A stretch of DNA of 14,946 bases from Candidatus Fermentibacterota bacterium (lineage in GTDB: Bacteria; JAFGKV01): contig JAUXFG010000094.1 of assembly GCA_030620115.1 (NCBI GenBank), positions 1-14,946 on the forward strand, in the 5' to 3' direction. A program made the translations under genes and the position numbers. Of the stretch, positions 6,837 through 13,137 are shown piece by piece. Position 1 is the stretch's first letter; every line of letters starts with the position of its first letter. The notes below the pieces were generated by a model. It was not told the origin of the DNA. It was given only the letters and a program-made list of their open reading frames with translations, and did no database searches.

Positions 6837-8051
6837 ATGGGCATCTATATCTACACCGCCAGGAAGATCGGGGGGGCGGTTTCCCGGGGGGTTGTCAGAG
6901 CAGCCACAAAGGAACACGCAAGGAATGGACTGCAGGGGCGGGGATTGGCGGTTACTTCACTGGCATACATTGCCCTTTCCCCCGCCAGGTGGTTCTCACT
7001 CAAGAGGCGATTTTCTGCTCGCGAGCTATCCCTCGCTGTGCGGCAGCTCGCCTCCTTGCTCTCTGCGGACATATCAGTGGTCGCCGCCCTTCGAGTCCTC
7101 CACCGCCAGCAACGTTCGGGGAGCTTCCGTTCGGGGCTAAGAAACGTCAGCGAGGAAGTGGCGGCGGGCATGGATCTCTCCGAGGCATTCCGCAACCGAA
7201 CGGCGGAATTCGGGCCGCTTTTGCCTGCCGTCACCAAGGCAGGTGAGACAGCCGGGATGTTGCCCGATCTGCTCCGCTTGGCCGCAGCGAATATGATGGC
7301 TGAGGATCGACTGAGAAGGCGAGTCAGGGGCGCGCTCATCTATCCGATGTTTGTGTTTTTAGCAGTGGCTGTTGCGGTGGTGTTGTTCAGTGTCTACGTA
7401 GTACCAACCTTTGCCGAGGTATTCGAGGAGGCGGAGCAATCCTTGCCGGCCATCACCCGACTTGTCATGCAGTTCGGCGTATTCGTCAGCTCATTCTGGC
7501 CCGTACTCCTTCTTCTCCCACTCCTGGTCTTCCTGATTGCGAGAATATGGAAACATGGGCGAGAGCGTTGGAACCAGATCCGTAGTCAACTTGTGCTTCG
7601 GCTTCCCGTTTGGGGCAGAGTAGAACAGAATGTTGCCATGGCGGAATTCACGAGGTCATTGGGCACACTTGTCTCATGCAATGTCCAATTGCTGCATGCG
7701 CTCGAGCTTTCTGCGGGGATCATCCATAACCCAGAGATACGCGGGCAGATCTTGAGTATCAGGGTCTCCCTTGCCAGTGGCGGAAGCATGTCGGAACTGC
7801 TGTCCGGCCTTTCCCATATTGATCCGTTTGTTGTGGAGACCGTGGAAACAGGGGAGAGAACTGGGAGTCTCGGCACCTTGCTGCTGCAAGCCGCTGAGTT
7901 CTACGAGAGTGAAGTGGAGATCGGCATGCAAGCATTGACTTCGTTGCTGGAGCCGGTCATAATCTCGGTAGTTGCAGTCCTAGTAACAATCGTGGCCTTC
8001 GCCATGTATCTTCCATTGTTCGACCTTGTCCGAACCGCAAGAGTCGGCTAG
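6837..8051 (+). CDS. gspF: GspF/PilC-type inner-membrane platform protein
   Basis: 404 aa from the ATG at 6837. The frame runs back to 6732, but that part is repeat sequence and the family begins with a short strand exactly like MGIYIYTARKIGG. Two T2SS F domains are seen at about 62-184 and 267-389, each with the helical pattern of the family: FSARELSLAVRQLASLLSADISVVAAL and MAEFTRSLGTLVSCNVQLLHALE. The ETAG/ETGERTGSL signatures are at 137-140 and 337-345. Three membrane segments lie near 171-191, 220-236 and 374-392. This is the usual GspF size. It is the membrane platform on which GspE acts, and in most clusters it directly follows the ATPase gene. Here about 550 bp of repeats separates the two. 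No clear Shine-Dalgarno is visible. Confidence 0.93.
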   Translation: MGIYIYTARKIGGAVSRGVVRAATKEHARNGLQGRGLAVTSLAYIALSPARWFSLKRRFSARELSLAVRQLASLLSADISVVAALRVLHRQQRSGSFRSGLRNVSEEVAAGMDLSEAFRNRTAEFGPLLPAVTKAGETAGMLPDLLRLAAANMMAEDRLRRRVRGALIYPMFVFLAVAVAVVLFSVYVVPTFAEVFEEAEQSLPAITRLVMQFGVFVSSFWPVLLLLPLLVFLIARIWKHGRERWNQIRSQLVLRLPVWGRVEQNVAMAEFTRSLGTLVSCNVQLLHALELSAGIIHNPEIRGQILSIRVSLASGGSMSELLSGLSHIDPFVVETVETGERTGSLGTLLLQAAEFYESEVEIGMQALTSLLEPVIISVVAVLVTIVAFAMYLPLFDLVRTARVG

Positions 8052-8113
8052 TGGCGTACCATCCCAGGGATCTTGCAAGGGAGTTCCCCCATGCCTTTTC
8101 CCAAGCTTCCCCC

Positions 8114-8184
8114 AACTTCATCTCGAACTTCGCTTGCCACGCCGAAGTCATCCGACGAAGGCGGGTCCCGAACTTCCCCCATCA
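8114..8184 (+). repeat. Repeat D unit plus repeat C, copy 2
   Basis: AACTTCATCTCG (8114-8125) is a repeat D unit. It runs directly into repeat C (8127-8184), whose two halves are contiguous here, unlike the copy at 6424. The rest of the 217-bp spacer 8052-8268 is similar pyrimidine-rich non-coding sequence, ending in the ribosome binding region of the next gene (ACGAGGA, about 8257-8263). Confidence 0.65.
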
Positions 8185-8268
8185 GCTCCCCCCAAAGCTT
8201 CGTTGGCCTCTCTCAAATGCGCACCAGAGCTCACATGACTATCTGATGTCGACGAAACGAGGATCGAG

Positions 8269-10050
8269 ATGAAATTCCCCTACGGCATCTGTGATTTCTA
8301 TCATATCATCACGGAGGGCTATTTCTACGTCGACCGCACGGACCGGATTCGCCTGATCGAAGAAGCAGGGAAGCATCTGCTTCTCGTGCGGCCTCGCCGT
8401 TTCGGCAAAAGCCTCTTGCTCTCGATGTTAGAGAACTACTACGATGTCGCGAAAGCTGACGGGTTCAACACCCTGTTTGGGCATCTATCCATTGGCCGGA
8501 ACCCCACGAGTCGGCACAATCAGTATTTCGTGCTCAAGCTCGATTTCTCTGCGGTCAGTTCACTTGGGGATGCCCACGAGATCCAACAGGCGCTGAACGA
8601 TCACATCAACGGCTGCATTGAGCAGTTCATCGCTCACTATCACAACCTCCTGGAATACGACATCGAAATCAACGAAACGAATGCCTTGCGGTCATTTCAA
8701 TCTGTCTTGGCTGCTATCCAGCAAACCCCCTACCAGCTCTACCTGTTGATCGATGAGTACGACAACTTTGGCAATGAAGTCATGATGGGGAGTGGATCGG
8801 TGAGCAGACAGCGTTATGAGACCTTGCTGTATGGGGAAGGAGTCCTCAAAGCCCTGTTCAAGGCGATAAAGTCGGCCAGTGCAGGGCTCGGATTGGACCG
8901 GGTATTCATTACCGGAGTCTCGCCAGTGGTGCTGAGTGACGTCACCAGTGGGTACAATATAGCCAAGAATATCTACCTGGATCCCGAATTCAATGATATC
9001 TGTGGTTTCTGGGAATCGGAGATAGAAGAAACTCTGAACCAGATCGTCGGAGCGTGTGATATGCCTCTGGAAAAGGCAACCGAGGCATTGGCCATGATGC
9101 GGATCTTCTACAATGGCTATTGTTTTGGATACGACGCAGCCGGTTATGTGTACAATCCGACGTTGGTCCTTTATTTCCTGGAGCATCTTCAAAGGCGCTG
9201 TCAATATCCTCGCAATTTGCTGGACAGCAATTTGGCAATGGATCGCGATAAGATCACGTACATCTCCAGGCTGCCTGGCGGAGAACGGATCATTCTCGAT
9301 GCGATAGATGAGGAGACCTCTTTGCGCATTGCGCAATTGGCAGATCGATTTGGGGTTGAGGATATGCTGGATGCCTCCAAGGACGACACGTTTATGATCT
9401 CATTACTCTACTACTTCGGAGTGTTGACCTTTGGCGGCGATACGGAATTGGGGAAGCTGATCTTGAAGATACCCAATCTTGTGGTGCGCAAGCTGTATGT
9501 TGAGCGCATTCAAGAGATGTTGCTGCCTGACCTTGGGGACAAGAATGAGGCTTTGCGAGTGGGCGAGGCCTTGTTCAGCACGGGTGATATGCAGCCTCTG
9601 TGCGATTTCATAGAGGAACGCTACTTCAAGGTGTTTGACAATCGGGACTACCGGTGGACAAATGAGCTGACGGTGAAGACTGCCTTTTTGACCCTGCTCT
9701 TCAATGACACCTTCTACATCATGGATTCTGAGACCGAGTTGGAGCGCGGGTATGCCGATTTGACAATGATATTGCGGCCTGACATGCGACGATATCCTTT
9801 GCTGGACATACTGATGGAATTCAAATACATCGGGCTGAAGGATTTGGGGCTAAGTGGGGCAGAGGTGAAGCAGATGGGTCGAGAGGAGCTGAAAGCCTTG
9901 GCCCCCATCCAGAAGAAGTTGGCGGAGTCGAAGGCCAATCTTCGCGGCTATCGGCAAGCCCTGGAGGTCAAATACGGAAATGAGCTGCGCTTGCATAGCT
10001 ACATCGTGGTCGCATTAGGTTTTGACCGTTTGGTCTGGGAAGCAGTATAG
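8269..10050 (+). CDS. AAA-ATPase / PD-(D/E)XK nuclease family protein (PF09820-DUF1703 type)
   Basis: 593 aa. The N-terminus (FPYGICDFYHIITEGYFYVDRTDRI) and the Walker A RPRRFGKS (41-48) are the signature of the AAA-ATPase-like family that is fused to a C-terminal PD-(D/E)XK nuclease. The Walker B is LLIDEYD (159-165), then FITGVSPV (213-220) and YNPTLVLYFL (295-304). The nuclease core is visible as GYADL with Asp497 and MEFKY with Glu517 and Lys519, followed by the helix of the fold, so both catalytic parts look intact. Length is typical. The family is common, often multicopy, in anaerobes and uncultured bacteria; its biological role is not settled. It sits between gspF and a major pilin gene, with repeats on both sides, and has no pilus-related feature, so it is probably a cargo insertion. 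An ACGAGGA ribosome site supports the start. Confidence 0.93.
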   Translation: MKFPYGICDFYHIITEGYFYVDRTDRIRLIEEAGKHLLLVRPRRFGKSLLLSMLENYYDVAKADGFNTLFGHLSIGRNPTSRHNQYFVLKLDFSAVSSLGDAHEIQQALNDHINGCIEQFIAHYHNLLEYDIEINETNALRSFQSVLAAIQQTPYQLYLLIDEYDNFGNEVMMGSGSVSRQRYETLLYGEGVLKALFKAIKSASAGLGLDRVFITGVSPVVLSDVTSGYNIAKNIYLDPEFNDICGFWESEIEETLNQIVGACDMPLEKATEALAMMRIFYNGYCFGYDAAGYVYNPTLVLYFLEHLQRRCQYPRNLLDSNLAMDRDKITYISRLPGGERIILDAIDEETSLRIAQLADRFGVEDMLDASKDDTFMISLLYYFGVLTFGGDTELGKLILKIPNLVVRKLYVERIQEMLLPDLGDKNEALRVGEALFSTGDMQPLCDFIEERYFKVFDNRDYRWTNELTVKTAFLTLLFNDTFYIMDSETELERGYADLTMILRPDMRRYPLLDILMEFKYIGLKDLGLSGAEVKQMGREELKALAPIQKKLAESKANLRGYRQALEVKYGNELRLHSYIVVALGFDRLVWEAV

Positions 10051-10083
10051 GGGTTCCCCAATGCGCACCTCTCATCCCCCCCA

Positions 10084-10166
10084 AACTTCGTCTCGAACCT
10101 TGTCTCGAACTTCCCCCATCTCTTCCCTCCCCAAACTTCATCTCGAACTTCGTCCCGAACTTCCCA
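10084..10166 (+). repeat. Repeat D tract with strict 12-nt period, two blocks
   Basis: Block 1: AACTTCGTCTCG (10084-10095), AACCTTGTCTCG (10096-10107), then AACTTCCCCC. Block 2: AACTTCATCTCG (10134-10145), AACTTCGTCCCG (10146-10157), then AACTTCCC. The units are exactly 12 nt each. The same unit, mostly with GGG instead of TCG at its end, recurs at 6524, 8114, 10340, 10460 and 11054. No reading frame here looks like a real protein. Confidence 0.75.
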
Positions 10167-10173
10167 GATATTC

Positions 10174-10253
10174 CACCACGCGCCTCTCGTGGTCACGGCA
10201 TCAGTGGCGCAGGTCAGTGGCGCAGGCGTCCCTGCCTGTGATTCTCCCCTGCC
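10174..10253 (+). repeat. Dispersed repeat B, copy 2
   Basis: Shares CACCACGCGYCTCG and the tandem GTGGCGCAGG block with 6296-6386, but lacks the GATAGCGCA word that the first and third copies have. Confidence 0.75.
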
Positions 10254-10295
10254 TGCGATTTTCCCTCCGTGCCATCCCGAGGAGGCCCCTCCATC

Positions 10296-10334
10296 CTCTG
10301 CATGCTGTACGCTGCCCGCTTCCCCAATCCCATC
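10296..10334 (+). repeat. Dispersed repeat F, copy 2
   Basis: Matches 6671-6714: a CTGCATGCTG word followed by GCTGCCCGCTTCCCCAATCC and CATC. Confidence 0.65.
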
Positions 10335-10339
10335 TCCCA

Positions 10340-10370
10340 AACTTCGTCGGGAGCCTTGTCGAATCCCCCA
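10340..10370 (+). repeat. Repeat D units
   Basis: AACTTCGTCGGG (10340-10351), a shortened unit AGCCTTGTCG (10352-10361), then AATCCCCCA. Confidence 0.55.
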
Positions 10371-10411
10371 AATCCTTCCCCCCCTCCAACAGCTCCCCAT
10401 TTCCCCAATTC

Positions 10412-10436
10412 GATGTTGAATGTTCGATGTTCGACG
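10412..10436. repeat. GATGTTGAA/GATGTTCGA short repeat
   Basis: Near-tandem GATGTTGAA, TGTTCGATGTTCGACG. This word (reverse complement CGTCGAACATCGAACATTCAAC) resembles short interspersed repeats that I know from several repeat-rich bacterial genomes. It is non-coding here. Confidence 0.45.
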
Positions 10437-10459
10437 TTTCCCCCTCCTCATCCACCCAA

Positions 10460-10483
10460 AACTTCATCAGGAGTTTTGTCGCG
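10460..10483 (+). repeat. Repeat D units
   Basis: AACTTCATCAGG (10460-10471) followed by AGTTTTGTCGCG (10472-10483), two consecutive 12-nt units. The last bases merge into the inverted repeat at 10480. Confidence 0.55.
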
Positions 10484-10500
10484 ATTTCCGTCAAATCGCG
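10480..10500. promoter_or_regulatory. Perfect 8-bp inverted repeat upstream of the pilin gene
   Basis: CGCGATTT and AAATCGCG are separated by CCGTC, about 100 bp before the pilin start. It could be an operator half-site pair, an RNA hairpin in the pilin leader, or a by-product of repeat D. No T-run follows, so it is not a typical terminator. Confidence 0.35.
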
Positions 10501-10590
10501 GTACGTTGCTCGCTTCCCTCTCGCCCTTTCAGCATTCCAAAGGGGAGATGGAAGCGTGAGTCGGTATCGAAGGCATTGTCTGCCCATGGC

Positions 10591-10596
10591 AGGAGG
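10591..10596 (+). promoter_or_regulatory. Strong Shine-Dalgarno of the major pilin gene
   Basis: AGGAGG, 6 nt before the ATG at 10603. It is the best ribosome site in the window, fitting a highly expressed pilin, and it rules out the in-frame starts further upstream. Confidence 0.8.
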
Positions 10597-10602
10597 AAAA
10601 TC

Positions 10603-10959
10603 ATGACCCGAAACAAGGGTTTCACACTCCTCGAGATGATGTTCGTGATCGTAGTCCTCAGTCTCCTCGTGGCCGTCGCTATCCCTCGTTTCCGTGGCGT
10701 GCGGGACGATGCGGAAGTCCAGTCATGTAGGATGAGACTGGCAAATATCGCCACCGCTGAGGAGATGCACTATGCAAAGCATGGGCGCTATACTGAGAAC
10801 AGGAACAGCGATCTCACGCCGTACTTGAAGAACATCGATCGTCTGATGTGTCCCAAGTCAAAGGAACCATACATCATTGCGGCGACTGACTCAACCTACA
10901 AAGTGAGTTGCCCCTCAGGCCATGGCCACATCGATGAAGGCGCCGCATCCTGGGAGTAA
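10603..10959 (+). CDS. gspG: GspG/PilA-like major prepilin
   Basis: 118 aa. Leader MTRNKG, cleaved before FTLLEMMFVIVVLSLLVAVAIPRF, with Gly -1, Phe +1 and Glu +5, which is the canonical type IV pilin start. The short mature part has the GspG/PilE-like helix SCRMRLANIATAEEMHYAKHGRYT, common in major pseudopilins and T4aP-like pilins of diverse phyla. A C-terminal pair of cysteines (LMCPKS and VSCPSG) could form the D-region disulfide. It would be the main subunit of the fibre built by the GspE/GspF machinery upstream. It has its own strong ribosome binding site and a long leader region, so independent, higher expression is likely. GspG versus PilA cannot be separated by eye. Confidence 0.9.
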   Translation: MTRNKGFTLLEMMFVIVVLSLLVAVAIPRFRGVRDDAEVQSCRMRLANIATAEEMHYAKHGRYTENRNSDLTPYLKNIDRLMCPKSKEPYIIAATDSTYKVSCPSGHGHIDEGAASWE

Positions 10960-11012
10960 GCATGAGCCCCGCATCTCTCGATCCACAGTTCCTGACCCAT
11001 ACGAGGTCGTAG

Positions 11013-11032
11013 GGGCACGGCATGCCGTGCCC
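11013..11032. repeat. Perfect 20-bp palindrome GGGCACGGCA/TGCCGTGCCC
   Basis: A perfect palindrome inside the word GTAGGGGCACGGCATGCC, which I recognise as part of a widely dispersed bacterial repeat. The ATG at 11022 lies exactly in its centre, which makes that start codon of the following frame doubtful. Confidence 0.65.
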
Positions 11033-12068
11033 TCCTCCTTCCCGCCTCCCAAGAACTTCGTCGGGAGCCTCATCGGGAGCTTCGTCGCGAATCCGCTGTT
11101 CGGCGTGCCGCACCCGCATCCCTCTCATCGTGTTGACTGGCTTCTTGCTCTTCTCGTCGGGAGAAACCTCCCCTGCCGAGACCACGAATCAATCCCCACA
11201 AGCTGCCATTGTCTCTGCTGATACGCTTGCCACAAATGAACGGATCTGTCTGTTTGGTGCAGTGGGATCCGATGGCCTGGCACTAATCGGAATAGACCGC
11301 ACATTGTACCTCTTGGGCCCCGACCAAGGCTTCTGGCTCCCGGACGGGCGATTTGGTCGGTTGTTTCGCACACCAGCCGGGTCCTTGATGGTGATTGCCG
11401 GGCGCGATAGCATATGCGTCTCCACATGCGAGGGTAGCGCCCAGGGATGGTCGTGGGCATCCCCGTTCCAGAATCCACAGCAGGGGCATGCACCAACTCC
11501 AGACCTATCGAGGCAGATAAAGCGAGAGAGCCAGAAGGAACGTGCTGTGGTCGAGAGTGGCCGTGAGCAGGCCTTCGAAAGGCAAACGGAATCACCTCGC
11601 CCTTCAGAGGAAGAAGATGCGGCGCCTCCTGGGCAAACCAAGGTTGCGCCGCCAAGTACGAGCATGAGGATTGTTCCGCGTCCGCCGGTTATTCAGATCT
11701 TGGGGATCAAACATACCGCCATGGCCACGCTGTGGTACGAGGGAGATCAGCATATACAGGGTGTTCATCTCCTGCTTGAGCCAACATCCTCTGCGGCTGC
11801 GCTCCTTTCAGTAGAAACCGATCCCTCGGTTCCGGAACCTGTTTCACTCACCTACGCACACTCTCCTCACGGTGGATTACAGATTCGTCTGGTTTCAGAT
11901 GGACCTCTCACGGAATCGCCACAGTTGGGAGCGTTGTTCAATCTGCTTCTGGAAAGCCGAGAGCCGGGGAGCGTCCTGATCCGTATGAAAAAGATCACGG
12001 TAAGTACCGGCCAGGATCTGTGGAGCCTTCCTGATGACAGTCTCACGGTCTACATAGAAAACGAGTAA
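11022..12068 (+). CDS. Exported protein with a cohesin-like C-terminal domain
   Basis: Up to 348 aa. A hydrophobic export signal (RTRIPLIVLTGFLLFSSGETSPAE, about 31-53) is followed by a small beta-rich domain at 75-136 (LFGAVGSDGLALIGIDRTLYLLG...), which could be GspC/PilP-like. A charged linker (160-215) follows, then a C-terminal domain (about 230-346) with the strand order of cohesin domains: HIQGVHLLLEPTSSAAALLSVE, then GLQIRLVSDGPL, then GALFNLLLESREPGSVLIRMKKITV. Such domains occur in proteins tied to T2SS/T4P secretins, but no secretin part is present. The start is uncertain: the ATG at 11022 is in a palindrome, and residues 11-22 (RTSSGASSGASS) are encoded by repeat D. The next in-frame starts are GTG 11130 and TTG 11133, which would lose the basic n-region. 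The stop TAA comes from a MITE end. Confidence 0.6.
   Translation: MPCPPPSRLPRTSSGASSGASSRIRCSACRTRIPLIVLTGFLLFSSGETSPAETTNQSPQAAIVSADTLATNERICLFGAVGSDGLALIGIDRTLYLLGPDQGFWLPDGRFGRLFRTPAGSLMVIAGRDSICVSTCEGSAQGWSWASPFQNPQQGHAPTPDLSRQIKRESQKERAVVESGREQAFERQTESPRPSEEEDAAPPGQTKVAPPSTSMRIVPRPPVIQILGIKHTAMATLWYEGDQHIQGVHLLLEPTSSAAALLSVETDPSVPEPVSLTYAHSPHGGLQIRLVSDGPLTESPQLGALFNLLLESREPGSVLIRMKKITVSTGQDLWSLPDDSLTVYIENE
11054..11101 (+). repeat. Repeat D tract, four consecutive 12-nt units, inside an open frame
   Basis: AACTTCGTCGGG (11054-11065), AGCCTCATCGGG (11066-11077), AGCTTCGTCGCG (11078-11089), AATCCGCTGTTC (11090-11101). This is the most regular tract after 10084. It overlaps the first codons of the cohesin-like gene if the 11022 start is used. 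Confidence 0.7.
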
Positions 12069-12164
12069 TTTCTCAATAGGTCCGTGCATCCGACCTTCTC
12101 CCCCTTTGAAAAGGGGGATCAAGGGGGATTTTTCCCATGCTGCGCGGAGTTATTCAGAGCCTAC
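12065..12164. mobile_element. MITE-like element with IS66-like ends, carrying repeat A
   Basis: The left end GTAATTTCTCAATAGG (12065-12080, continuing to 12088) matches the IS66 left end at 12173 at 19 of 24 positions. The right end (12142-12164, ending TTCAGAGCCTAC) matches the IS66 right end at 18 of 23. The two ends are inverted repeats of each other at 18 of 26 positions by hand count. The flanks GAAAACGA (12057-12064) and GAAAATGT (12165-12172) agree at 6 of 8 bases, as expected of an aged 8-bp target duplication. The element is 100 bp with no coding capacity; its interior is repeat A copy 3. Its first bases form the stop codon of the upstream gene. Confidence 0.6.
12088..12136 (+). repeat. 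Dispersed repeat A, copy 3
   Basis: Third copy of repeat A. The core at 12100-12117 is C5-T3-GA-A3-G5, followed by GATCAAGGGGGATTT. It forms the interior of the MITE-like element 12065-12164. Confidence 0.8.
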
Positions 12165-12172
12165 GAAAATGT
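12165..12172 (+). repeat. Left target-site duplication of the IS66 element (GAAAATGT)
   Basis: GAAAATGT directly precedes the IS left end and is identical to 14820-14827. Eight base pairs is the duplication length known for the IS66 family. Confidence 0.85.
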
Positions 12173-12196
12173 GTAACTTCTCAATAACCCCGTGCG
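12173..12196 (+). repeat. IS66 left terminal inverted repeat
   Basis: 24 bp, pairs with 14796-14819 with a single mismatch (position 17, C against T). It is followed by CCCCGTGCGGGG, a small palindrome at 12189-12200 inside the element. Confidence 0.88.
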
Positions 12197-12249
12197 GGGA
12201 CTGATTTTTAGACTGGACTCGGGCACATCCCTGTGTTATTTTCCCGTTC

Positions 12250-13131
12250 ATGGAACGAGAAATGATAATCCAGGGACGTCTGATCACTGACCGAGACGTC
12301 AACCATATCCGGGATCTCATAGCGTCAAATCCTGATTGGCGTAGGACACGGCTTTCGCAAGAGTTGTGTAGGAATTGGGGTTGGTTGGCGAATAATGGTC
12401 GAATCAAGGACATGGCTGCGCGGGCACTGTTGCGCAAGCTGGACGCGAGAGGTCTGATCGCACTTCCTCCACCTATTTGTTCTGCTAATAACACTCTTCG
12501 TCACCGCTCTCCTGTCTCCATCTCGGTGGACGAAACACCGATTCGGGATCCTCTATGCGAGCTGCGTCCGATCCAGGTGGCGCCTGTGGAAGATAAGACA
12601 CAGGCCCGCCTTTTCCGAGGACTACTGCACGCACATCATTACCTGAGCTACCGGGGACCGGTGGGGGAGAACGTCAAGTATCTGGTCTTTGATTGCCATG
12701 CTCGTCCTTTGGGGTGTCTGCTGTTCGGAGCAGCGGCCTGGAGGGTGGCAAGCCGTGATATTTTCATTGGTTGGGATCCACAGGCACGTGAGCGTGAATT
12801 GCCTTTGATAGCGAATAACATGCGCTTCTTGCTGCTTCCTTGGGTCCGTGTTCCCCACCTCGCCAGCCATGTCCTGGGTCAGGTTGCGCGCCGCATCAGG
12901 AGAGACTGGGAGGTCGCATATGGACATCCCGTGGTACTCTTAGAAACCTTTGTTGAGAAGAGCCGGTTTGCGGGGACGTGCTACCAGGCAGCGAACTGGA
13001 TCTTGGTGGGTGAAACCACCGGTCGAACCCGCAATGGTCACAATCACGACGTAACTGTACCTATCAAATCGGTCTATCTCTATCCACTGACTCGGCATTT
13101 CCGGACCCTTCTGTCAGATGCAGAGAACTAG
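12250..13131 (+). CDS. DruA-like protein (DUF4338), IS66-borne
   Basis: 293 aa. Residues 115-280 are a clear DUF4338/DruA domain: LLHAHHYLSYRGPVGENVKYLVFD (125-148), GCLLFGAAAWRVASRDIFIGW (155-175), NNMRFLLLPWVRVPHLASHVLG (189-210), LLETFVEKSRFAGTCYQAANW (230-250) and PIKSVYLYPL (271-280). The first 75 residues form a small helical, probably DNA-binding domain (RRTRLSQELCRNWGWLANNGRIKDMAARALLRKL). DruA is named from the Druantia anti-phage system, but no DruB-E gene is present. Here the gene is inside an IS, 6 nt before the transposase start, so a transposon-related role is more likely. Starts at 12250 or 12262 (better spacing from GGAACGAGA). The biochemical activity is unknown to me. It ends with TAG. 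Confidence 0.92.
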   Translation: MEREMIIQGRLITDRDVNHIRDLIASNPDWRRTRLSQELCRNWGWLANNGRIKDMAARALLRKLDARGLIALPPPICSANNTLRHRSPVSISVDETPIRDPLCELRPIQVAPVEDKTQARLFRGLLHAHHYLSYRGPVGENVKYLVFDCHARPLGCLLFGAAAWRVASRDIFIGWDPQARERELPLIANNMRFLLLPWVRVPHLASHVLGQVARRIRRDWEVAYGHPVVLLETFVEKSRFAGTCYQAANWILVGETTGRTRNGHNHDVTVPIKSVYLYPLTRHFRTLLSDAEN

Positions 13132-13137
13132 TTCCCG

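Larger units (their letters stand above)
10051..10602. other. Gene-free repeat archipelago upstream of the major pilin gene
   Basis: About 550 bp without a supportable gene. In order it contains repeat D blocks (10084-10166), repeat B copy 2 (10174-10253), repeat F copy 2 (10296-10334), two more D blocks (10340-10370 and 10460-10483), a GATGTTGAATGTTCGATGTTCGACG word (10412-10436), and an 8-bp-stem inverted repeat (10480-10500). The promoter of the pilin gene presumably lies in its last 100 bp, but I see no clear -35/-10 pair. Confidence 0.7.

Noticed and set aside
10084-10166. CRISPR array
   Set aside because: Units are 12 nt, contiguous and degenerate, with no unique spacers, and there are no cas genes.
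9999-10451. Minus-strand frame with EVRDEVRDE and FETRFETKF periodicity
   Set aside because: It is a translation of the 12-nt repeat on the reverse strand, overlaps the end of the nuclease gene, and has no protein-family features.
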